From a bacterium (GTDB taxonomy: Bacteria > Patescibacteriota > Patescibacteriia > Patescibacteriales > GWC2-42-12), in contig JAURWF010000002.1 in assembly GCA_030655095.1 (NCBI GenBank), forward strand, positions 1-5,361: DNA of 5,361 nucleotides, in the 5' to 3' direction. The notes under the pieces are model-generated. The model saw only the letters and a program-made list of their open reading frames with translations. It was not told where the DNA came from and ran no database searches. Within the stretch, counting starts at the first letter, position 1. Each line of letters begins with the position of its first letter. Of the stretch, positions 1-5,361 are shown one piece after another. Position numbers and translations under genes: made by a program.

Positions 1-62
1 AGAATAAAGATATAAAAAAATTACAATTAGCTGCTTTAATGAGGCTACCAGCAATGGTCTAA
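1..62 (+). CDS. C-terminal tail of an unrecognised plus-strand gene (5' end outside window)
   Basis: One frame is open from the window edge to a TAA at 60-62. It gives 19 codons from position 3, ending in ...LAALMRLPAMV. The composition (charged/Lys start, then hydrophobic Ala/Leu/Met) is compatible with the end of an alpha-helical protein. A hairpin with a T-tract lies about 90 bases downstream, as expected behind a gene end, and the gene would converge on recA. I do not recognise the family from so short a piece. With only 19 codons an accidental open frame is possible. Confidence 0.35.
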   Translation, partial: NKDIKKLQLAALMRLPAMV

Positions 63-114
63 GGGCAAAATAGCCTTAATTTGTCTGATTTATTAAATTG
101 TTAAAGGGCTTTTT

Positions 115-180
115 AGACAGCCTGTCTGCGGGAATGACAAACTCAGGGCTCTGGATTGCGGGTCAAGCCCGCAATGACAA
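115..180. repeat. GC-rich palindromic intergenic repeat, one full and one partial copy
   Basis: The spacer after recA is much richer in GC than its surroundings. It contains a near palindrome AGACAG-C-CTGTCT (115-127). A partial unit TGCGGGAATGACAA (127-140) follows. A full unit is at 151-180, with arms ATTGCGGG and CCCGCAAT around TCAAG, followed by GACAA. Both units end in AATGACAA (133-140 and 173-180). This resembles the dispersed REP-like elements of the form (gcggg..cccgc)aatgacaa seen between genes in many bacterial genomes. Whether it recurs in this genome cannot be seen from one window. Confidence 0.55.
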
Positions 181-187
181 TTTTTTT
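155..187 (+). terminator. Intrinsic terminator-like hairpin between convergent genes
   Basis: A perfect 8-bp stem (155-162 with 168-175) encloses the loop TCAAG. After GACAA it is followed by a run of seven T (181-187). In the plus direction this would end transcription of the gene finishing at 62. The five bases between stem and T-run make it less than ideal. The same stem lies just past the recA stop on the minus strand, but no T-run follows it in that direction. Confidence 0.5.
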
Positions 188-190
188 GTT

Positions 191-1225
191 TTATTCAATT
201 TCTTTAGCTTTAACTTCCGTTAAGATTTTTTTTCTGATTTCTTCCATTAATTTTTTATCGGATCGTAAAAATCTTTTAGCGTTTTCTCTGCCAACGCCTA
301 GTTTTATTTCACCAAAGGTATAAGAATTTCCACTCTTGCTAATTGTTCTATACTCTACTCCCATATCTAATAAATCGCCTGAAATAGAAATGCCTTCATT
401 GTACATAATATCAAATTCACAGGTTCTAAATGGCGCGGCAACTTTATTTTTAACTACTTTAGCCTTAACTCTATTTCCGATAATTTTATCACCTTGCTTA
501 ATCATGGCTGCTCGTCTTACTTCAATTCTTACTGAAGAATAGAATTTTAAAGCCATTCCTCCAGTTGTTGTTTCTGGGCTACCGAAAAAGACGCCGATTT
601 TCATTCGTATTTGATTAATAAAAATAACAACAGTTTTAGTTTTAGCAATAGTGCCTGTTAATTTTCTTAGAGCTTGACTCATTAATCTCGCCTGTAATCC
701 CATATGTGAATCGCCCATATCGCCTTCAATTTCTTTCTGTGGCACTAAAGCTGCTACACTATCAACAACAACTACATCAATTGCATTGGAGCGAACTAAT
801 GTTTCTAATATTTCTAAAGCCTGTTCTCCTGTGTCAGGTTGACTAATTAACATTTCTTTAATATTAATACCTATTTTCTTGGCATATTCAGGATCAAGCG
901 CGTGTTCAGCGTCAATAAAAGCAGCAGTACCTCCCATTTTTTGCACCTCAGCAATAATATGTTGAGCTAAAGTTGTTTTACCACTGGCTTCTGGACCAAA
1001 AATTTCTATAATACGTCCACGAGGAACTCCAAGTATTCCTAGGGCAATGTCTAAAGACAAACAACCAGTAGGAACTACATCAACGTCTGATTTTCTGGCA
1101 TCACCAAATCTCATAATTGCGCCTTCGCCAAATCTTTCCTTAATTTGTTCCATGGCAGTTGTGGCTGCTTGCATTTTTTCGTTAATTTCAGTTAAAACTT
1201 TAGTTGTTTTTTCTTTGTTTTCCAT
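191..1225 (-). CDS. recA: Recombinase RecA
   Basis: A 344-residue cytoplasmic ATP-dependent strand-exchange protein. It coats single-stranded DNA, drives homologous recombination repair and, where LexA exists, triggers its self-cleavage. The landmarks are in order: an N-terminal polymerisation helix region (about 20-45), Walker A GPEASGKTT (77-85), the catalytic-Glu segment IDAEHALDP with E107, Walker B VVVVDSVAAL (151-160, D155), the L1 loop region EIEGDMGDSHMG (165-176), and L2 with FINQIRMKIG then GSPETTTGG (202-223). The C-terminal domain is complete but lacks the long acidic tail of E. coli RecA and ends Lys/Glu-rich. The start at 1225 adds about 11 residues before the Walker A relative to E. 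coli. An in-frame TAA lies just upstream, which limits any extension. No Shine-Dalgarno sits directly before this ATG. A perfect one lies 49 bases further up (see leader feature). The gene is transcribed divergently from purB. Confidence 0.98.
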   Translation of the reverse strand: MENKEKTTKVLTEINEKMQAATTAMEQIKERFGEGAIMRFGDARKSDVDVVPTGCLSLDIALGILGVPRGRIIEIFGPEASGKTTLAQHIIAEVQKMGGTAAFIDAEHALDPEYAKKIGINIKEMLISQPDTGEQALEILETLVRSNAIDVVVVDSVAALVPQKEIEGDMGDSHMGLQARLMSQALRKLTGTIAKTKTVVIFINQIRMKIGVFFGSPETTTGGMALKFYSSVRIEVRRAAMIKQGDKIIGNRVKAKVVKNKVAAPFRTCEFDIMYNEGISISGDLLDMGVEYRTISKSGNSYTFGEIKLGVGRENAKRFLRSDKKLMEEIRKKILTEVKAKEIE

Positions 1226-1238
1226 ACTTTTATTATTT

Positions 1239-1281
1239 TTATAATTTTAATAAATAAAAAAAAGGCATCTCACGCCTCCTT
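1239..1281 (-). promoter_or_regulatory. recA leader: strong Shine-Dalgarno, 9-codon upstream ORF and hairpin with T8
   Basis: On the minus strand AAGGAGG (1281-1275) stands 6 bases before an ATG at 1268. That ATG opens a 9-codon frame (MPFFYLLKL, TAA ending at 1239), which stops 13 bases before the recA ATG. The last bases of the Shine-Dalgarno also form the left arm of a small hairpin: AGGCG (1277-1273), loop TGAGA, TGCCT (1267-1263), with one G-T pair. The hairpin runs directly into eight T (1263-1256). The elements overlap, so translating the short frame and forming the hairpin should exclude each other. An attenuator or leader-peptide role is an inference. It may instead be a simple 5' UTR hairpin or the terminator of a lost upstream gene. 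Confidence 0.4.
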
Positions 1282-1291
1282 GATATTTTAT

Positions 1292-1320
1292 ATAATAAAC
1301 TATTTTAAAATTAATGGCAA
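1292..1320 (-). promoter_or_regulatory. Predicted sigma70-type promoter for recA
   Basis: Reading the minus strand, TTGCCA (1320-1315; 4 of 6 to TTGACA) is followed by a 17-base spacer and TATTAT (1297-1292; 5 of 6 to TATAAT). The expected transcription start is near 1285, so the mRNA would begin only a few bases before the AAGGAGG. Just upstream of the -35 box is a loose inverted repeat, TGTTTG (1321-1326) against CAAAACA (1336-1342), with TGTACA in its centre. No standard LexA box (CTGT-N8-ACAG or GAAC-N4-GTTC) is visible. Confidence 0.5.
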
Positions 1321-1375
1321 TGTTTGGCCTGTACACAAAACAAAACATTAAATAAATTCTTTTATTTTATTTGAA

Positions 1376-1417
1376 TATAATGATATGATTAATTTTATAA
1401 TTTTAAATATCTAAAGG
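1376..1417 (+). promoter_or_regulatory. Predicted purB -10 elements and abutting Shine-Dalgarno
   Basis: Two exact TATAAT hexamers lie before purB, at 1376-1381 and 1396-1401. The first has only a poor -35 match at 17 bases (TAAATT, 1353-1358). The second has TTGAAT at 1371-1376 with a long 19-base spacer. The bases AAAGG (1413-1417) touch the ATG directly, leaving no normal Shine-Dalgarno spacing. Background A/T richness makes chance TATAAT matches likely, so only the general location is supported. Confidence 0.35.
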
Positions 1418-2866
1418 ATGAACACTAGTAATGAAAATTTAATATTACCTGGCAATCCTCGTTATCAACCAAGGGAAATGACGCCTATTTTTGGTTATGA
1501 TAATTTATATAAAAAAGTGGGAGAAGTTGAATTAGCTACATTGGATACCCTGCACGAAATCGGGATAATATCTGATAATGATTATAAAAAATTAACGCCT
1601 AAAAAAAGACAGGAAATTTTAAATATAAAAACAACTGAAGTTGATAAAACAGAAAGAGAAATAACGCATCATGATGTTAGGGCATGGGTGAGAATAGCGC
1701 AAGAAATATTGGATAAAAAATTGGCAAAATGGATTCATATTCCTTTAACAAGTTATGATGTAATAGATACAGCAAGAATTTTGCAATTTAAAGATGCCTA
1801 TCAAATCGCATTAAAACCGTCTCTTAAAAAAGTTGTTGAAATTTTTTGTAAATTGATAAATAATTTTTCAAGCCAGATTCAAATTGGCAGAACTCATGGT
1901 CAGCATGCCTTACCAATTACAGTAGGTTTTTGGTTGGCCACAATTTTAGATAGAATTATTAATAATTGGGAAAGCATTGATTTTTATTCTAATAATTTAT
2001 CTGGAAAAATATCTGGAGCAGTTGGAGCGCATAATGCTCAAAAAGGATTGGGTTTTTCAAGACTTTGTGGAGATAATAATTTTGAAGAAAAATTATTATT
2101 AAAACTTAATTTAAAACCAGCAAAAATAAGCACACAAATTTTACCACCAGAATCTTTAGCATATTTTCTTTTTTCATGCGCAATGATGTCTGCTACTCTT
2201 GCTCAATTTGGGAGAGATGCTAGACATTTAATGAGAAGTGAGATTGCGGAAGTAGCTGAATCGTTTGGAAAAAATCAGGTTGGGTCATCTACAATGGCGC
2301 ATAAAAGAAATCCAATTAATTTTGAAAACTTAGAAGGCATGTGGCTTCGCACAAAAAATGAATTTGGAAAAGTTTTTGACACATTAATAAGTGAACACCA
2401 AAGAGATTTAGTTGGTAGTTCTGTAGCCAGAGATTTTCCAATAATTTTAATTAATTTACAGCAACAACTTAATACTTTATTAAAAATAAATAATGAAGGA
2501 ATAACTTTTTTAGAAAGAATTACTATCAATAAAGAGGCTTGCCAAAATAATTTTATAAAAAGTTCTCATTTAATTTTGGCTGAGCCCTTATATATTGCTC
2601 TTCAAATGGCTGGATATGATGGTGACGCGCATGAATTAGTGAATAGAGAGCTTATGTCAATCGCGCAAGAAAAAAATATTTCTCTAATAGAAGCATTAGA
2701 ACTTAAATCTAAAAATGATAAAGTTTTAGAAAATTGTATAAATAGTATTCCTGTGGAGATTAAAAACTTATTAAATCATCCAGAAAATTATATTGGAGAC
2801 GCAAAAGAAAAATCTTTAGAAATATCTAATAAGGCCAAAAGAATAATTTTAAATTTTAAATTTTAA
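1418..2866 (+). CDS. purB: Adenylosuccinate lyase
   Basis: A 482-residue cytoplasmic enzyme of the fumarase/aspartase superfamily, expected to be a homotetramer. It removes fumarate from SAICAR to give AICAR and from adenylosuccinate to give AMP. Visible landmarks are RYQPREMTPIF near 15-25, THHDVRAWV (83-91, His-Asp of the active site), TSYDVIDTAR (111-120), GRTHGQHALPITVG (157-170, conserved His), and the superfamily signature GSSTMAHKRNP (289-299) with the mobile-loop catalytic Ser. The signature carries Ala294 where most PurB proteins have Pro (MPHK). The Prosite-type pattern GSxxMxxKxN is still met. The length is somewhat above the usual 430-460, with a short N-terminal extension and a longer C-terminal region. 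The start at 1418 is the only ATG upstream of the conserved N-terminus. The product of the PurC at the other end of the window is its substrate. Confidence 0.97.
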   Translation: MNTSNENLILPGNPRYQPREMTPIFGYDNLYKKVGEVELATLDTLHEIGIISDNDYKKLTPKKRQEILNIKTTEVDKTEREITHHDVRAWVRIAQEILDKKLAKWIHIPLTSYDVIDTARILQFKDAYQIALKPSLKKVVEIFCKLINNFSSQIQIGRTHGQHALPITVGFWLATILDRIINNWESIDFYSNNLSGKISGAVGAHNAQKGLGFSRLCGDNNFEEKLLLKLNLKPAKISTQILPPESLAYFLFSCAMMSATLAQFGRDARHLMRSEIAEVAESFGKNQVGSSTMAHKRNPINFENLEGMWLRTKNEFGKVFDTLISEHQRDLVGSSVARDFPIILINLQQQLNTLLKINNEGITFLERITINKEACQNNFIKSSHLILAEPLYIALQMAGYDGDAHELVNRELMSIAQEKNISLIEALELKSKNDKVLENCINSIPVEIKNLLNHPENYIGDAKEKSLEISNKAKRIILNFKF

Positions 2867-2904
2867 ATTTTGAATTTTTTTTAAAATAATTTAATTTAAT
2901 TTTT
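2845..2904. repeat. A/T-only tandem heptamer tract at the purB 3' end
   Basis: The last purB codons and the following spacer consist of repeated AAATTTT-type heptamers (about 2847-2872), then a T8 run and further TTTAA units. The C-terminal residues of PurB (ILNFKF) are encoded by this tract, so the exact end of the protein is likely to drift between strains. A weak A/T hairpin followed by the T8 run (2873-2880) could help end purB transcription. Confidence 0.45.
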
Positions 2905-2935
2905 CACCCAGAGAGAGATCAACCTCTGGGTGGAA
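2902..2935. repeat. Strong inverted repeat between purB and the rhuM remnant
   Basis: CACCCAGAG (2905-2913) pairs perfectly with CTCTGGGTG (2924-2932) around a 10-base loop. A G-T pair and two A-T pairs extend it to about 12 bp (2902-2935). It is the most GC-rich element in an A/T-only spacer. It may act as the purB terminator, but only ATTT follows it in the plus direction and A-rich sequence follows it in the minus direction. It ends 15 bases before the rhuM ATG, so it could instead structure that gene's leader or be the edge of the imported segment. Confidence 0.5.
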
Positions 2936-2949
2936 TTTAAAAATCTACC

Positions 2950-3475
2950 ATGAAAAAAGATAATCAGAAATCGCAAATAATTATTTATAAAACTGATGAT
3001 GGACAAGCAAAAATTGAAGTCCGTTTTGAAAATGAAACAGTTTGGCTCTCGCAAAATGCGTTGGCAGAGCTTTTTCAAGCGACCAAGCAGAATATAAGCC
3101 AACATATCAAAAATATCTTTGCAGAGGGTGAACTTCAGTCAAATTCAGTTGTAAAGGATTTCTTGACAACTGCTGCGGCTCGTCGAGCAATATCTTGTAT
3201 TTGCCGAAGGACAGGCAATGCAGAGAGTGCCAATGTATATGAAGGACTGGATAGATAAACTCCACGGATTTTTACAGATTAACAATAAAAATATCCTGAA
3301 AGATGCCGGCAAAGTCTCACACGAGCTGGCAAAAGAATTAGCGGAAAAAGAATATGATAAATATTACAAAAAAAGCTTAAATATGCCAAGCAAAGCAGAT
3401 AGGGATTTTGAGGCATTTGCGGATAAAGCAGGAGAACTGAGTAGCAAGAATAAAAAATTATCATCAAAAAAATAA
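2950..3475 (+). pseudogene. RhuM-family (virulence RhuM) gene, internally deleted and frameshifted
   Basis: Two pieces of one RhuM-family protein lie in different frames. Piece one (2950 to about 3177, 76 residues) is the N-terminal part, with IIYKTDDGQAKIEVRFENETVWL-like sequence, a helix-turn-helix region (about 31-57, WLSQNALAELF...NISQHIKNIF) and the conserved SVVKDFLTTAA. Piece two (about 3173-3475, +1 frame) is the C-terminal part: RLVEQYLVFAEGQA, then PMYMKDWIDKL, then AGKVSHELAKELAEKEYDKY and a Lys/Ser-rich tail. RhuM proteins are about 330-350 residues, so roughly 150-190 central residues are missing. Continuing in frame one gives junk after TTAA until a TAA at 3258. Full-length RhuM homologues are often found near mobile elements or restriction genes and their function is poorly known. 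GC is higher than in neighbouring genes, which suggests import. A short HTH peptide could still be made. Confidence 0.85.
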
Positions 3476-3514
3476 TTACAAAAGAAATAAAAATAAAATT
3501 AATTTTATAAAAAA

Positions 3515-3967
3515 ATGCAAGTAGCAGAATTTCGTTCAAAAATTAAACTAAATATAAAATTGTCAATTGAAGACAAGGTTTTTACTATTAAAGAAGTGGT
3601 TAAATTTAAATTTAATAAAGGAGATTTTTATATTAAATGTTTTTTAAGTGATGGATATGTTTTTGCAGATGATATTTATGAGAATGAATTCCTTTTAGTA
3701 AAAGAAATTAAAACACAATTTAAACAGCCATTTCCGCCAGAACTTAATTTTGATAATAAAAAATTTAAGTTTCTCTATAATGCCTATGCAATTGCGGAAG
3801 AAATTCAAGGAGAACAAATTTTTAAAAAAGGAGATTCTGAAAAATTTTGGGATTATAAAGCAGATGATGGAAGTTATTTAAGTTTGGGGATTGTTGAAAA
3901 AACTAATAGAAGATTAGATTTTTATGGTAAAATTATCGCTAATAATGCCATTAATTTAATTCCTTAA
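3515..3967 (+). CDS. DUF4178-like protein
   Basis: A 150-residue, probably soluble protein without a signal peptide or membrane segments. It is rich in beta-type alternation: the N-terminal half has FTIKEVVKFKFNKGDFYIK then FLSDGYVFADD (about 23-53). The C-terminal half has FWDYKADDGSYLSLGIVEKTNRRLDFYGKII (111-141), written here only as landmarks W112, Y114, D117-D118, Y121-L122 and Y137-G138. The pattern of an aromatic-Tyr-x-Ala-Asp-Asp-Gly-x-Tyr-Leu-Ser block before a final strand matches my memory of DUF4178 domains, whose role is unknown. The start is the first ATG after an A-rich run. No Shine-Dalgarno is visible. It sits 39 bases after the rhuM remnant, with no other partner next to it. 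The family assignment is moderate, but the coding status is firm. Confidence 0.75.
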   Translation: MQVAEFRSKIKLNIKLSIEDKVFTIKEVVKFKFNKGDFYIKCFLSDGYVFADDIYENEFLLVKEIKTQFKQPFPPELNFDNKKFKFLYNAYAIAEEIQGEQIFKKGDSEKFWDYKADDGSYLSLGIVEKTNRRLDFYGKIIANNAINLIP

Positions 3968-4375
3968 AGCCAAGTTTATTAAGAGAAAAAAATTTTATGC
4001 TAAACAAAAAAACAAATAATAAACAAATAAATAAATAAATCACAATTTTTGAAGGGTAAAAAATTTGTTGGGAAAGCACTATCTACAAATTTGATAGAAA
4101 AGTGGCTAAGATAAAATGAAAAATGGTTTTAAAATTTCAGTGCTAATTGCACTTGACGCTGAATATATGTTTAGTGTATGTTGGAATTAGCAATAAAAAA
4201 AGAATACCAACAAGTAATACAAACTGCTAAAAAAGTAAAAGCCAAATATAATATTATTATTTCTGATCAATCTGATTGTTTAGAATATAATCAGGAACAA
4301 AATACTTTAAAAATTCCATTGCGTTATTTTGTTTTAATATAATTTATAAATTAATTTATTTTTAACAAAAATTTT
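3968..4375. other. 408-base poorly coding spacer with fragmentary open frames
   Basis: The stretch starts with an AAACAAATAA/ATAAATAAAT low-complexity run (4001-4040). Several short frames follow one another: a 13-codon ORF with an AAATTTTATG start context at 3997, an open piece reading QFLKGKKFVGKALSTNLIEK at 4043-4102, a 24-residue ORF at 4116-4190 (MKNGFKISVLIALDAEY...), and the 54-residue ORF at 4178. Their order in changing frames suggests either a decayed gene or chance. A 5-bp hairpin AGTGC-taatt-GCACT is at 4139-4153. An exact TATAAT at 4338-4343 could serve the purC gene but has no convincing -35 partner. I recognise no RNA gene here. Confidence 0.5.
4178..4342 (+). CDS. Short ORF of unknown function (54 residues), possibly the end of a decayed gene
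   Basis: The ORF begins MLELAIKKEYQQ, continues with a Lys-rich helix and ends KIPLRYFVLI. It looks like a helix followed by beta strands (NIIISDQSD ... LKIPLRYFVL), as in the C-terminal end of a larger alpha/beta domain rather than a free-standing small protein. An in-frame TAG lies at 4172-4174, just before the ATG, and there is no Shine-Dalgarno. A loose resemblance to the C-terminal ends of DUF4143-type ATPases (strand ... IPLWKWLL) is only an impression. It ends 33 bases before purC. Confidence 0.35.
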   Translation: MLELAIKKEYQQVIQTAKKVKAKYNIIISDQSDCLEYNQEQNTLKIPLRYFVLI

Positions 4376-5361
4376 ATGTTTCAAAAAGATCAAAAAATTT
4401 CAGAGGGAAAAACAAAAATAATCTGGGGAGTAAAAGATAATCCAGATTTAGTAATTATTGAAAATAAAAATGACATTACTGCTTTTGACGATCCAGCTTT
4501 TACAAAGCAATTCAAATCAAAAGCGGAAAATGCAACAATTGTTACTTCTAATGTTTTTAAACTTTTAAAGAATGCGGGTATTCCAGTGGCTTTTCAGGAG
4601 CAAATTTCTTCAAATGAATTTATTTCTCCAAAATGTGAGATGATGCCTTTGGAAGTAGTTGCTCGTAGATATGCAGTAGGTAGCTTTTTAAAAAGGCATC
4701 CCGAATTAATCTCAAAAGAAAATGAAATGCCTCATAGATTCCATAAATTAGTTACAGAATTTTTTTTGAAAACCACTAAGGGTGAATTAATAAATACAAA
4801 TGGTAAAAAAATATTAGAAGGACTTGATCCATTAAAAGGCGAGGAAGACCCATTTATTTTAAATCCATTAGATAATGAGTGGAAATTATTTCATTCTAAA
4901 AAACCAATTTGGGAAGAACAAGCAAATTTTAATAAGACAATATTAATGAATGAAATATTGGGAGATGATGGATTAGAAAAAATAAATGAAATGGAAGAAA
5001 TTTTAAGAAAGGCTTTTTTGACATTAGAAGGCGCTTGGAACACTTTAGGATTTAGAATAATTGATATGAAAATAGAATTTGGAATATCTCAAAATGGTGA
5101 ATTAATGATTGCGGATGTAATTGATAATGATAGCTGGCGGTTAAAAGATGTTGATTGGGAGGAATTAAGTAAAGAAGCGTTTAGACAAGGTGAGGAATTA
5201 AATGAAGTAGAAAAAAAATATGAATTTGTCGCATCATTAACTAAAAAATTTCGTATTCCAAAACAAGCTGTTGTTTTTTGGAGAGGTTCAGATAGTGATC
5301 CTTTGCCTGATATGGAAATTTTAGAAAAAACAAATGGAGTTGATATAGAAATAATAACCGA
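4376..5361 (+). CDS. purC: SAICAR synthetase (PurC) fused to a PurE domain, 3' end outside window
   Basis: There are 328 residues in the window and no stop. The PurC part (1 to about 290) joins CAIR and aspartate with ATP to give SAICAR. Its landmarks are ISEGKTKIIW (8-17, nucleotide loop), ITAFDDPAF (34-42), CEMMPLEVVARRYAVGSFLKR (87-107), EEDPFI (156-161), DMKIEFG (230-236) and DVIDNDSWRL (247-256). The VARRYAVGSFLKR and DVIDNDSWRL blocks match the animal PAICS/Ade1-like branch better than the usual bacterial one. Residues about 132-185 form an insertion relative to animal PAICS. After a linker, residues 298-328 read AVVFWRGSDSDPLPDMEIL..., the first strand, GSxSD phosphate loop and first helix of PurE (AIR carboxylase). 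The order PurC then PurE is that of animal PAICS. The residue before GSDSD is Arg303, where Met is usual. No Shine-Dalgarno precedes the ATG (context AAAAATTTTATG). Confidence 0.93.
   Translation, partial: MFQKDQKISEGKTKIIWGVKDNPDLVIIENKNDITAFDDPAFTKQFKSKAENATIVTSNVFKLLKNAGIPVAFQEQISSNEFISPKCEMMPLEVVARRYAVGSFLKRHPELISKENEMPHRFHKLVTEFFLKTTKGELINTNGKKILEGLDPLKGEEDPFILNPLDNEWKLFHSKKPIWEEQANFNKTILMNEILGDDGLEKINEMEEILRKAFLTLEGAWNTLGFRIIDMKIEFGISQNGELMIADVIDNDSWRLKDVDWEELSKEAFRQGEELNEVEKKYEFVASLTKKFRIPKQAVVFWRGSDSDPLPDMEILEKTNGVDIEIIT

Noticed and set aside
336..542. Plus-strand 68-residue open frame inside recA
   Set aside because: It lies fully antisense to the conserved recA coding frame and has no start signal or family resemblance.
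1047..1244. Plus-strand hydrophobic 65-residue frame overlapping the recA start
   Set aside because: It is antisense to the RecA N-terminus. The hydrophobicity is what the complement of Lys/Glu-rich codons gives.
1321..1342. LexA/SOS operator upstream of recA
   Set aside because: The repeat TGTTTG...CAAAACA is imperfect and matches neither the proteobacterial nor the Gram-positive LexA box.
2275..2529. Minus-strand 84-residue frame inside purB
   Set aside because: It is antisense to the PurB signature region and is a shadow of a well-conserved gene.
2896..3105. Minus-strand 69-residue frame over the rhuM N-terminus
   Set aside because: The plus strand carries the recognisable RhuM sequence, and this frame has no family features.
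2950..3475. Programmed +1 frameshift joining the two rhuM pieces
   Set aside because: A frameshift alone cannot account for the missing 150-190 central residues, and no slippery site or stimulatory structure is visible at the junction.
3279..3539. Minus-strand 86-residue membrane-like frame
   Set aside because: It is antisense to the RhuM C-terminus. Lys/Glu codons on the plus strand create the Phe/Leu-rich appearance.
3968..4375. Riboswitch, tRNA or CRISPR in the spacer before purC
   Set aside because: No cloverleaf, no purine-riboswitch core with paired loops and no regularly spaced repeats can be found. Only short weak hairpins are present.

Overview
The window is AT-rich, compact bacterial chromosome with housekeeping genes. 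RecA reads like those of low-GC Patescibacteria (Candidate Phyla Radiation). The weak or missing Shine-Dalgarno sequences, TAA stops and A/T-heavy codon use fit this. The lineage call is an inference from protein style and composition. UGA is not read as an amino acid in any gene here, so the recoded Gracilibacteria/Absconditabacteria code is not indicated.

Layout. Positions 1-62 hold the last codons of an unrecognised plus-strand gene. Positions 63-190 are a convergent spacer with GC-rich palindromic repeat copies and a terminator-like hairpin. recA lies on the minus strand (191-1225). A divergent intergenic region (1226-1417) carries a good sigma70-type promoter for recA, an odd recA leader (strong Shine-Dalgarno, 9-codon upstream ORF, hairpin plus T8), and a TATAAT for purB. 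purB (1418-2866) is followed by a strong inverted repeat and then a broken rhuM-family gene (2950-3475), which has lost its middle and is frameshifted. Next come a DUF4178-like protein (3515-3967) and a poorly coding stretch with one 54-residue ORF (3968-4375). A purC gene starts at 4376 and runs off the end. It appears to continue into a PurE domain.

Function. The fused PurC-PurE and PurB cover three consecutive steps of de novo purine synthesis: AIR to CAIR, CAIR to SAICAR, and SAICAR to AICAR. PurB also makes AMP from adenylosuccinate. The accessory material (rhuM remnant, DUF4178 gene, degenerate stretch) lies between the two purine genes and looks like an insertion hotspot that has decayed. 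The observations most worth a second look are the PAICS-like purC-purE fusion, the recA leader and the rhuM deletion junction.
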